This document shows positions 8,972-15,515 of a DNA stretch of 64,000 nucleotides, piece by piece (position 1 is the first letter of the stretch; every line of letters begins with the position of its first letter). Both the position numbers and the translations under genes were made by a program. The notes below the pieces were generated by a model that did no database searches, had not been told where the DNA came from, and saw only the letters and a list, made by a program, of their open reading frames with translations. This stretch comes from Kangiella profundi (GTDB lineage: Bacteria; Pseudomonadota; Gammaproteobacteria; Enterobacterales; Kangiellaceae): NCBI RefSeq assembly GCF_002838765.1, contig NZ_CP025120.1, positions 1,426,001 through 1,490,000 on the forward strand. The letters run 5' to 3'.

Positions 8972-9517
8972 TCAAATACCGAAGTAGCTTTGTTGCCGTC
9001 TAGTGATGTCATTTGTTAGGTTCATATCTATGTCATCTAGCTGTTTTAATAGCTCTAATATGGAATTATATTTAATCACTTTATGTAGTGATGGAAGTCC
9101 TAAAGCCATCAGAGAGATATAGCCGTCACCTATCTGTAGATTATGATCAATATGATCAATACCTCTATATTTTTTGGGCTTTGCTTTATTGTTTTCATCG
9201 GGTTTAAAGCACATCACAATGGGAATTCCATTGCTATCTGCTAATTGAAGCTCAATTCCCATTCCGGTTGAAGGAAAGCTAGCCTCAGCTATTATCAAGT
9301 CTGACCAAAGCACCATGTCTCTATCCCACTTATAGCAGAGTTCAGCCTTACATGACTCCTCATAACTAGCTAGTTGTGGATCGCTGTTTGCAAGAGCATA
9401 TTTAACTCTATGACCTGAAGCAGTTAGATGTTCGGCAACATTTACCAGTAAGTTGGAATACTCCTTAAATGAGCATTCAGGCACGTGTGTTAGCGCACAT
9501 GCTAGATAGATATTCAT
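8972..9517 (-). CDS. Nucleoside 2-deoxyribosyltransferase-like protein (181 aa)
   Basis: The fold-level pattern matches the NDT/DRHyd superfamily: start MNIYLACALTH (beta-1 and substrate loop), a central aspartate segment DRDMVLWSDLIIAEAS, then the STGMGIELQLA block where the catalytic Glu is expected (STGMGIE), and a following strand IPIVMCF. Family members cleave or exchange N-glycosidic bonds of nucleosides or nucleotides, and related folds act as effectors in bacterial immunity. The start codon overlaps the stop of the YaaC-like gene by one base (9517), so the two are translationally coupled. Strongly AT-rich. Specific substrate unknown; function is inferred from motifs. Confidence 0.6.
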   Translation of the reverse strand: MNIYLACALTHVPECSFKEYSNLLVNVAEHLTASGHRVKYALANSDPQLASYEESCKAELCYKWDRDMVLWSDLIIAEASFPSTGMGIELQLADSNGIPIVMCFKPDENNKAKPKKYRGIDHIDHNLQIGDGYISLMALGLPSLHKVIKYNSILELLKQLDDIDMNLTNDITRRQQSYFGI

Positions 9518-10560
9518 TAAGTTGCCGCCCTGACATTTGGTATTAGAAATTGATGCCCTGTAATTTCAGAGGCTATTTCATCGAAAAACTGGTTAGGAGC
9601 TTGTTGTATAAACTCACTCAGTAACCAGTTTTTTTGCCCCGAGAGAAATGAGTCTAACTCCAGAGGCTTATATCGACTCAACTCACTTAATCTATGCATC
9701 GCTGCAAGTGTCAAAGTTGAGGGCAATTTAGAGATTCTCTTTGGCCCAGAAGTCTTAGACTTTATATACCATAACGTCTGAGTACCATTGATGTATTGCA
9801 AATCATGGCGTAGAACCTTATGAAGAGATACAAGGTTATTGATATCAGCGGCAGTAGGCTTTCCAGGTCGAGAAAAAGAAACCGTTGCTGAGGAGCGAAT
9901 CACCCCTTTATCGGTATCTTGAATAAATGCTGGTGGCAGCCTATTTATGACCTGTAATGTTGAGAAGTCTTTCGAGAGCTTAGCTCTAAAATAAGCCTGT
10001 TTGATTGATTTGTTGACGACAAATTCCGCATCTTTTATGGGGATGAACATGTCAGTTTGCGATGGGTACGTTAAACAGTAAGTTCGATGAATGTACGGCA
10101 GGTTAAACAGTAACTCTTGCAAACTAAACATCTTAGCCTGTTCTAACTCACCATAATATAAAGAAAGTGAGGGCAATATGCCATTTTGTTTTATTTTTAT
10201 ACCCTCATTCGTAAGACTAATCTTACTAGCTGGATTACGCATATTATGAGATGCAACACCATGATATTCTTTGAACTTAATACCTTTAGCGGTTAATAGG
10301 GCTTTTACGGCATTCATAAAGGAATAATAGTGTAGAAGTGGGGCTGACTGAGTAGGCAGTCCCTTAGAAGCCTCATGAAATACTCTTGCTTGGTTCCAGT
10401 AAAACAATGCATTCTTCTGCTTTTCCTTTTTCATCCACAGATCAACAAAATCCCAAGGACTATTGGTAAGTACATTTCTGGCTGCCAGCTCGGGGGATAC
10501 TACAGATTTATGGGGGCGTATTTCTTTCCCTTTCAGTTTAATTCGTACAATTTCTGACAT
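9517..10560 (-). CDS. YaaC-like protein (347 aa)
   Basis: Resembles the YaaC family (named after B. subtilis YaaC, function unknown) in its all-alpha opening: SPWDFVDLW, then YWNQARVFHEAS, then LLHYYSFMNAVKALL, the pattern by which the family is recognised. No catalytic motif or membrane segment is evident, so it is likely cytosolic. It overlaps the downstream NDT-like gene by one base. That pairing suggests one functional unit in which YaaC would be sensor or scaffold and the NDT-like protein the enzyme; this is inference. The gene is AT-rich and lies in the accessory region between the two tRNA genes. Confidence 0.6.
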   Translation of the reverse strand: MSEIVRIKLKGKEIRPHKSVVSPELAARNVLTNSPWDFVDLWMKKEKQKNALFYWNQARVFHEASKGLPTQSAPLLHYYSFMNAVKALLTAKGIKFKEYHGVASHNMRNPASKISLTNEGIKIKQNGILPSLSLYYGELEQAKMFSLQELLFNLPYIHRTYCLTYPSQTDMFIPIKDAEFVVNKSIKQAYFRAKLSKDFSTLQVINRLPPAFIQDTDKGVIRSSATVSFSRPGKPTAADINNLVSLHKVLRHDLQYINGTQTLWYIKSKTSGPKRISKLPSTLTLAAMHRLSELSRYKPLELDSFLSGQKNWLLSEFIQQAPNQFFDEIASEITGHQFLIPNVRAAT

Positions 10561-10708
10561 ATATCTTTTATCTTATTTAATGTGAACTATTGTTAACCCT
10601 AAACATCCTTTGCGCGTTATTGAGGTCAGAGCAAATTTAAACTTCAACCCTATTACTCTTTTCCATTAATTACTCTAACGCTCAAAGCTGCACAAAGTTT
10701 TAGCGCCT

Positions 10709-11068
10709 CTATTTAATAAACCAAACACCAGTTATAAACCCCAGAATGAGACCTATAATTAGAGCACCAAGAATTTGAGCTGTTACTTGTTGAGCAAGAC
10801 CGCTCCACCATTGAGCACGGCTCTCCTTCGACACCTCTTCCTTTCGTTGCTGCTTAAGTCTTTCTTTGTAAACTTGGCCCATAACTACTCTAGCAGGCCT
10901 ATCGAACTTCCCGGGCGGCATAGAAAGAAAAAGCTCTAACTCCTTAAGTGGAGCAGAGTTAGCTTGATTCCTGAAATAGTCATGCTCCTCCTGAATACTA
11001 TCAGCCTCATAGGAGCATGCAATCATAAGGCGCTCAACCCAGCTTTTTTGACTCTCGCTTTTAGTCAT
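10709..11068 (-). CDS. Small C-tail-anchored hypothetical protein (119 aa)
   Basis: No family is recognised. The first 90 residues are charged and probably helical (ERLMIACSYEADSIQEE, then a Lys/Arg/Glu-rich stretch). A single hydrophobic segment at the C-terminus (about 96-117, ILGALIIGLILGFITGVWF) has GxxxG-like spacing and would anchor it in the inner membrane with the bulk in the cytosol. Tail-anchored small proteins of this shape occur next to abortive-infection genes, but the function here is open. The 148-base gap to the YaaC-like gene argues for a separate promoter or a loose operon. Confidence 0.6.
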   Translation of the reverse strand: MTKSESQKSWVERLMIACSYEADSIQEEHDYFRNQANSAPLKELELFLSMPPGKFDRPARVVMGQVYKERLKQQRKEEVSKESRAQWWSGLAQQVTAQILGALIIGLILGFITGVWFIK

Positions 11069-11156
11069 AATTTATCCTTAGCCCTGAGAAATTAATGGCG
11101 TCAAAGTCTTTGCCCCTTGGAAAACTATTCAATGGTCTAACTTTGCCAATATTATT

Positions 11157-12071
11157 TTAAAACCAACCATAATAATTTTGTAATGCTGTTGCTAACAAAC
11201 TACTAGCAATGCCAAGTTCAATTTGCCAACTAGCCTCTACTGCCTTAGACAACATAGTTTGAAGCCAGTCTTTAACAGCAGGTCCATATTCTTTTTTATC
11301 TGGCTCAATAACTTTTGCATCATCTTGAATAGCCTTGCGAAGTGCTTTAATATCGTTCTCAGACACCCCATGTCCTTCTAGTGTTTTCTGAAGAGCATCA
11401 AAATTACCTTTAAGGTTAGTATTTTGAACATGTTGAGTACTTCCACTACCGACTAAAATGGTAGTGTTATCACCAAAGATAGTATTATTAAAAAGATTAG
11501 CGGTATCTAAGTCGTTAGCTTTTTCCTTGACTTCGTCTTCGTTTAGTTCGCCAGATAAATTTGCATTTAACTCTAGGAGGAAGTCGAGTAAACGAGAACG
11601 TACCTGAGTGAGTATTTGAATAACATCTGCTTTTTGAACTTCACACCAAGCACGTATTATTTGATATCCATTTGATAAACCTTCGCCAAGAATACCATTA
11701 GCTTCCATTGGTATAGGTGATTGTAGGTGCCCTTCACTCAATTCAGCATATTTCTCAAGCACCGCGAGAGATTGATTCATCTTAGCAGTTTCTAAGGTAC
11801 TTCTATAATCTTCATCAAGGTGTCCTAATGGAATAGGGTGCGCTGTAACCTGATATGCCATATTTGATGCATTAACCAGAACTTGTGCTGGTAAAATCCG
11901 ATATGGCGGTACACTATCTCTCTCAGGGTAACCATTTAATTCATGGTTGACCCATTCAACTAACTCCTTGTGGCCTATTTTATGCAAAAGAACTTTTGTC
12001 TTAATAAGCGCATCACTGAGTTTTCCATTTTCAGAGCTTAAAATATTAATAATTTCTTCAATTAGCTTCAT
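11157..12071 (-). CDS. AbiTii-domain protein (abortive-infection type, 304 aa)
   Basis: The N-terminal half shows the AbiTii pattern: LIEEIINILSSENGKLSDALIKTKVLL, then EWVNHELNGYP, then PPYRILPAQVLVN, that is, helices followed by W..ELNGY and a YR motif. A middle region (about 130-170) is helical. The C-terminal third carries a heptad-like stretch and ends in a weakly hydrophobic segment (IELGIASSLLATAL) that could touch the membrane. AbiTii proteins are linked to phage abortive infection, though their biochemistry is not settled. The AT-rich surroundings and neighbouring orphan genes support an accessory defence role, which remains inferred. Confidence 0.65.
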   Translation of the reverse strand: MKLIEEIINILSSENGKLSDALIKTKVLLHKIGHKELVEWVNHELNGYPERDSVPPYRILPAQVLVNASNMAYQVTAHPIPLGHLDEDYRSTLETAKMNQSLAVLEKYAELSEGHLQSPIPMEANGILGEGLSNGYQIIRAWCEVQKADVIQILTQVRSRLLDFLLELNANLSGELNEDEVKEKANDLDTANLFNNTIFGDNTTILVGSGSTQHVQNTNLKGNFDALQKTLEGHGVSENDIKALRKAIQDDAKVIEPDKKEYGPAVKDWLQTMLSKAVEASWQIELGIASSLLATALQNYYGWF

Positions 12072-12182
12072 TCTACGATGCCTTTAATTAATTTAACGCT
12101 TAAGCACGGGCTATATATATCTAATTGATGTTATCTTGGGGCCATAGGTCCAAGGCTAAACCACTTGTTAAAAATGTTGCTT

Positions 12183-12755
12183 TCAAGTTGAAATTGTCAC
12201 TAACTTTACAGCGGTTCGTGTGAAATAATACATCTCAGAACCTTTTGAATTATAGTCAAGGCGTAATAGTCTATGCTCTACTAAAGTGTTGAGATCATCA
12301 TGAAGGAACTGTTCATCTTCATATGTTATTAGCTCTCCATTGCTTGGTATTAGTATAGGTGCTCTATTCATAGACTTGGATACCAAAAAAAATTCAGTTT
12401 TGTTTTTGTACATTTGAGCGATTATTGAGTGTGCCTGCTCAGATAACTCGACATTTGGGACAATTGATACTGCTAATTCAGTTAGGTCTGGCACTCTACT
12501 AGCTATTAACGCCATAGTATGACCTAACCCATCTAACTTCCTATGTAGTTCATCATTATGATGATTGAGTAATGCTTTAATACTTACTGTAATATCTGTA
12601 TTCTGTTCAATAGTATTAGCAAGTTCTTCATGTTTGTGGTCTATGAGCCAAGCAATAAACTCTGACAGTTCGGCAATGCTTTTAGATTCTCGTCCACTTG
12701 AGAATGCTGATAAAAGACCGATAATTGTTGCAAATGCTGATGCTTCTGTAATCAT
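12183..12755 (-). CDS. Hypothetical protein with C-terminal winged-helix-like region (190 aa)
   Basis: No family is recognised. The N-terminus is weakly hydrophobic (ASAFATIIGLLSAFSS) but too polar for a sure membrane segment. The middle is helical and rich in His, Glu and Leu. The last 60 residues (FLHDDLNTLVEHRLLRLDYNSK, then YFTRTAVKLV) resemble a winged-helix wing pattern, so it could bind nucleic acid or serve as a signalling adaptor. It sits alone between the AbiTii gene and the zinc-finger membrane gene on the same strand. Treat as an unassigned member of the accessory cluster. Confidence 0.55.
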   Translation of the reverse strand: MITEASAFATIIGLLSAFSSGRESKSIAELSEFIAWLIDHKHEELANTIEQNTDITVSIKALLNHHNDELHRKLDGLGHTMALIASRVPDLTELAVSIVPNVELSEQAHSIIAQMYKNKTEFFLVSKSMNRAPILIPSNGELITYEDEQFLHDDLNTLVEHRLLRLDYNSKGSEMYYFTRTAVKLVTIST

Positions 12756-12894
12756 CTAATATCCTAAATACTGAACAAACGTGAAATTGGGAGTTTCATT
12801 GCTAAATCTTAATGCTAATTAATGGAGTCAGAGTACATCCCCCCCAATGCAATATTCGATAAAATCTGTACTGATAATCTTAGATCGGTTTTCA

Positions 12895-13257
12895 TTACAA
12901 TTTACTCCGGCCATTAAAATAGAAGGCAGTGACACCTCCAAGTAATGTACCTGCAAAGGCTAAAAACTCAGGGAAATGTGGATTTCTGATAAGCGCTAGG
13001 ACGAATATGAAGATAAGAACCAGAAATACGATTCCAATCGCAAGCATTGGTTTTACTCGCTTATTTAATCGCTCAGTCAGGGGTTCAGATTGCCCAAGAC
13101 CACCACATGTACCACATGCTAACCCAACGAATTCTTTTCCTTTCAATTCGTTACGTTTTGCACAGGCGTGACAGCTTGAGCCATTGGGACCAGATTTGCA
13201 TATACCCGTTTCTTCACAATGACGGCATGGGTACAAATTAGACTTTACTTCCTGCAT
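12895..13257 (-). CDS. CxxC zinc-ribbon membrane protein (120 aa)
   Basis: The N-terminal 50 residues carry paired cysteine motifs: CRHCEETGIC, then CHAC, then CGTCGG. They resemble the DnaJ central zinc finger or a zinc ribbon and probably bind two zinc ions. Two hydrophobic helices follow (about 70-89 and 96-112) with a short loop, so the zinc domain faces the cytosol on a hairpin anchor. Function unknown; similar architectures occur in island-borne hypothetical genes. It is the first gene of the minus-strand run 13257-8972, and a promoter with an inverted repeat lies about 165 bases upstream. Confidence 0.6.
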   Translation of the reverse strand: MQEVKSNLYPCRHCEETGICKSGPNGSSCHACAKRNELKGKEFVGLACGTCGGLGQSEPLTERLNKRVKPMLAIGIVFLVLIFIFVLALIRNPHFPEFLAFAGTLLGGVTAFYFNGRSKL

Positions 13258-13416
13258 TCAAGCACTTCCTTCAGCTAATCATTACTAGTTAATGCTAGTA
13301 ACCTATTGTTTTAAAATTACTTTTTTTGTGTCCACTTTACAGGTTTATACTTTATAAATAGCGAACATTTATTATTTTGGTATCTTTTTATAAGAACCAA
13401 TGCCACTTATTTTGTG

Positions 13417-13460
13417 ACGTGGTTAACACGTTATAATAGTCCGGTTTTTTCGTTTTGCAA
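13417..13460 (-). promoter_or_regulatory. Candidate promoter and operator for the accessory gene run
   Basis: On the minus strand, -35 TTGCAA (13455-13460) and -10 TATTAT (13433-13438) are 16 bases apart. The predicted start falls within a perfect inverted repeat ACGTG-N5-CACGT (13417-13431), a typical position for a repressor site. A plus-strand TATAAT (13432-13437) overlaps it, but no plus-strand gene follows. The rest of the 311-base gap 13258-13568 holds only the S4-gene terminator and AT-rich sequence. Confidence 0.4.
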
Positions 13461-13517
13461 TAATTTTATTGACTAAATATTAATCTAAGTTTGTAAGCAA
13501 AGTGAATTACAGACATA

Positions 13518-13540
13518 AAAAAACCTGCCGAAGCAGGTGT
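13518..13540 (-). terminator. Terminator of the S4-domain gene
   Basis: Minus-strand hairpin acctgc-ttcg-gcaggt (13523-13538) is followed by seven U, 31 bases after the S4-gene stop. The surrounding 33 bases recur almost unchanged at 14641-14675. Confidence 0.85.
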
Positions 13541-13568
13541 GAGTAGCCTAATAGTAAATTAATTACGA

Positions 13569-13781
13569 TTACTTCAGTAAAACTTTGTATTGGTCATTCA
13601 TAAATTCAATAACGTCACCTGAATTTATTTTCTTTCGCTTTCTCTTCTCTATCTCACCGTTGACTAAAACCTGTCCATCATCGATTACAGCTTTTGCCTC
13701 TCCACCACTACTTACAATGCCTTCGAACTTTAGTATTTTGTAGAGCTCAACCGGCTCTTTTGTAATTTCTACTGTTTTCAC
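13569..13781 (-). CDS. S4 RNA-binding domain protein, YbcJ-like (70 aa)
   Basis: A single S4 fold fills the protein: ELYKILKFEGIVSSGGEAKAVI followed by DGQVLVNGEIEKRKRKKINSGD, the canonical helix-helix-beta RNA-contact surface with a basic KRKRKK loop. The length equals E. coli YbcJ (70 aa). Stand-alone S4 proteins bind structured RNA such as rRNA or tRNA in the cytosol, but the exact ligand is not known. It has its own terminator and starts 132 bases from its upstream neighbour, so it is probably monocistronic. Confidence 0.85.
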   Translation of the reverse strand: MKTVEITKEPVELYKILKFEGIVSSGGEAKAVIDDGQVLVNGEIEKRKRKKINSGDVIEFMNDQYKVLLK

Positions 13782-13913
13782 GACATGTTCCTTTCTGTAC
13801 CAATTAATCGCATTACAACATACTAACGGACAACACCACAGTTGAAATTGATTGTCATATGAGGGTTGCGTACCTACTATTTATAATATTTTGAACGATA
13901 GAGTGATTCCTCA

Positions 13914-14525
13914 TTACTTTGTAAACTGTTTATCCATGATAGACCCATCTTCTTCGGATAACTTGCATAGAAAGCCTTCCCATGAGTTGGAATACAATTC
14001 ATTTTCATTATAGTAAGGTGGATTTGAGTAAATGTCTTTTTCAGAGGGTAATTCAGCTCTCCAAATGATTTCGCCTTCGAGGCTTACCTTTGCAATATTT
14101 CCTTTCCCGAGACTAGACTCAAAGTCGTAATACCCATTGTAAACAATTATTGCATCGTTACTTTTGGTCGAAAGAATCTTGTATATAGGGGTGTTTCCAG
14201 TGCGAACCCTCCATAGCTCCTTTCCAGTTACGGGAGAAATACAAATGGTTGTATTTGATGCTGCAATGAAAAGTAAATCATTAACAATCTCTGCCAGATG
14301 AATACCATTCCATGCTCCTGTCGGCATTTTAATATTCCCCAGGCTTCGTTCCCACTCTAGTTGCCACGGACTACTTTGACAATGTTGGTTAACTTTACTT
14401 AGAAGCCTAATTTTTACATCAGTATTAGATGGGTTCCCTTTGCCTACCTCCGCCCCTCCATTGAATGATAACTCTATCGACCAGCGCTCAGATTCTGACT
14501 TAGTAACATATCTTACTTCGATCAC
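13914..14525 (-). CDS. PQQ-like beta-propeller hypothetical protein (203 aa)
   Basis: Contains at least three outer-strand repeats of the PQQ/quinoprotein propeller type: TTICISPVTGKELWRVRTG, then GNIAKVSLEGEIIWRAEL, then GFLCKLSEEDGS. These are the blades that alternate a Gly/Asp turn with W(R/K). At 203 aa it holds about half of a full propeller and has no signal peptide, so it may be a truncated or domain-only protein. It starts at 14525 with ATG. Its function is unknown, and no neighbour gives a clue beyond lying inside the region flanked by duplicated terminators. Confidence 0.5.
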   Translation of the reverse strand: MIEVRYVTKSESERWSIELSFNGGAEVGKGNPSNTDVKIRLLSKVNQHCQSSPWQLEWERSLGNIKMPTGAWNGIHLAEIVNDLLFIAASNTTICISPVTGKELWRVRTGNTPIYKILSTKSNDAIIVYNGYYDFESSLGKGNIAKVSLEGEIIWRAELPSEKDIYSNPPYYNENELYSNSWEGFLCKLSEEDGSIMDKQFTK

Positions 14526-14650
14526 GGCATTCCTTTTCTATCAGCAATTTAATTAAAAAATTTAGGACACCGACAAACCATACTTCACCCATATCTGGTC
14601 AGTCAATTAAACCTTTCAAGCATTACACATAGCCACATAAATTACAGGCA

Positions 14651-14675
14651 TAAAAAAACCTGCCGAAGCAGGTTT
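14651..14675 (-). terminator. Terminator, near-duplicate of the one at 13518
   Basis: Hairpin acctgc-ttcg-gcaggt on the minus strand (14658-14673) with seven U. It would stop transcripts running out of the tRNA-Ser spacer before they reach the propeller gene. The flank attacaggcataaaa matches attacagacataaaa at 13507, one base different. Confidence 0.8.
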
Positions 14676-14711
14676 GAAAAATTCTATTTTAAGAGGGAGG
14701 GATTATAAAAT

Positions 14712-14918
14712 ACAAGCGACCGTAGGGAGTCCCCTTGCGGGATATTTTACCCTTCGGGCCAGCTTCACTTCGTTCCGCTGTTCATCAGTTTGCAGGAGCA
14801 AACTAAAACAGCTTTAGCTGGCCTGCGAAGCAGGTGGAATACAAGGATGTATTCCATAAAATCGTTCCTTCGCCCCATTTAAAACCTGGATATAAAAAAA
14901 CCTGCCGGAGCAGGTTTT
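14712..14918 (+). ncRNA. Candidate CsrA-binding hairpin array (plus-strand RNA or repeat)
   Basis: On the plus strand three hairpins carry NGGA tetraloops: agtttgc-AGGA-gcaaact (14787-14804), ggaataca-AGGA-tgtattcc (14836-14855) and cctgc-CGGA-gcagg (14901-14914). The second contains ATACAAGGATGT (14839-14850), an exact match to the CsrA SELEX consensus RUACARGGAUGU. Further GGA triplets occur in gggag and gcggga, and plain hairpins cctgc-gaa-gcagg (14822-14834) and cagct-tt-agctg lie between. A TATAAA sits at 14704. The right-hand stem has only four T on this strand, so termination would be weak. Parts are shared with the tRNA-Arg spacer at 2560-2840, so it may instead be a repeat. Confidence 0.35.
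14893..14916 (-). terminator. Terminator of tRNA-Ser(GCT)
   Basis: Minus-strand stem aacctgc / gcaggtt (14899-14905 and 14910-14916) with loop TCCG, followed by seven U. It lies 14 bases after the encoded CCA of the tRNA. Confidence 0.88.
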
Positions 14919-14929
14919 AAACAAACTAA

Positions 14930-15020
14930 TGGCGGTGAGGGAGGGATTCGAACCCTCGATACCGGATTAGGGTATACTCCCTTAGCAGGGGAGCGCCTTC
15001 AGCCGCTCGGCCACCTCACC
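14930..15020 (-). tRNA. tRNA-Ser (anticodon GCT)
   Basis: A 91-nt class II tRNA with encoded CCA. Acceptor GGTGAGG pairs CCTCACC, the anticodon stem CTCCC/GGGAG encloses CTGCTAA (anticodon GCT, reading AGC and AGU), the long variable arm is TATACCCTAATCCGGTATC, and the T-arm is GGGTTCGAATCCC. It lies 61 bases downstream of csrA, as serV does in E. coli. Confidence 0.97.
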
Positions 15021-15081
15021 TTTAGTGCGGACGGAATGTTACCTTATTTAAGATAAATTGCAACACTCCTTTTCCACTTTT

Positions 15082-15297
15082 TTAATAATATTCGTTGTCG
15101 TCTGATGAACCGCCTTGATAACCTTCCATTTGCTTTTCATGTTGAATGCGCAAATAGATTTCTTCGCGGTGTACAGCAACTTCTTTAGGTGCGTTGATAC
15201 CGATACGAACCTGGTTTCCTTTAACGCCTAAAACAGTAACGGTGATTTCATCACCAATCATAAGTGTCTCACCGACACGACGGGTTAAGATTAACAT
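15082..15297 (-). CDS. csrA: Carbon storage regulator CsrA (71 aa)
   Basis: Global post-transcriptional regulator that dimerises and binds GGA motifs in RNA loops, mostly over ribosome binding sites. The sequence is a full-length Csr[17 protein letters not shown] (with Arg6 and the L4/R6/R7 patch), [13 protein letters not shown], and [16 protein letters not shown], which includes the RNA-contact Val40-His43-Arg44 region. The tail is longer and more acidic than in E. coli (71 versus 61 aa). It lies between alaS and tRNA-Ser as in many gammaproteobacteria. A GGA-containing hairpin overlaps its own Shine-Dalgarno, which points to autoregulation. Confidence 0.98.
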   Translation of the reverse strand: MLILTRRVGETLMIGDEITVTVLGVKGNQVRIGINAPKEVAVHREEIYLRIQHEKQMEGYQGGSSDDNEYY

Positions 15298-15302
15298 TCC
15301 AA

Positions 15303-15321
15303 TCTCCTACATTTCCTGTAG
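15303..15321 (-). promoter_or_regulatory. csrA leader hairpin with GGA loop over the ribosome binding site
   Basis: In the csrA mRNA the stem CTACA/TGTAG (15307-15321) encloses loop GGAAA. The hairpin's 3' end runs into the Shine-Dalgarno aggag (15304-15308), and another GGA lies between it and the ATG. This is the arrangement CsrA uses to block its own translation in E. coli. Base pairing is short, so it is a prediction. Confidence 0.5.
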
Positions 15322-15515
15322 CTCAGAAATTCGGCAATCATTGCTTATTTCTTCGCCATCTACAAATCGTCTGTACAGTTTACATACAAAGTTGAAGCGA
15401 CGGATTCTATCAATATTCCTCGCACAACTCTACTTTTTTGTGAGTGGACTCACAAAGTTACCTAACTAGGATAATCCGATACACATTGATTGTATAGCGG
15501 AAGCCCTGAGTCAAT

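Noticed and set aside
10561..13568. Possible integron cassette array because of small orphan genes in one direction
   Set aside because: Gaps lack paired attC core and inverse-core sites and no integrase is present.
14893..14916. Phage attachment site made of the repeated cctgc..gcagg hairpins
   Set aside because: These are ordinary U-tract terminators, also found at 13518 and 55201; no integrase and no tRNA 3' duplication.
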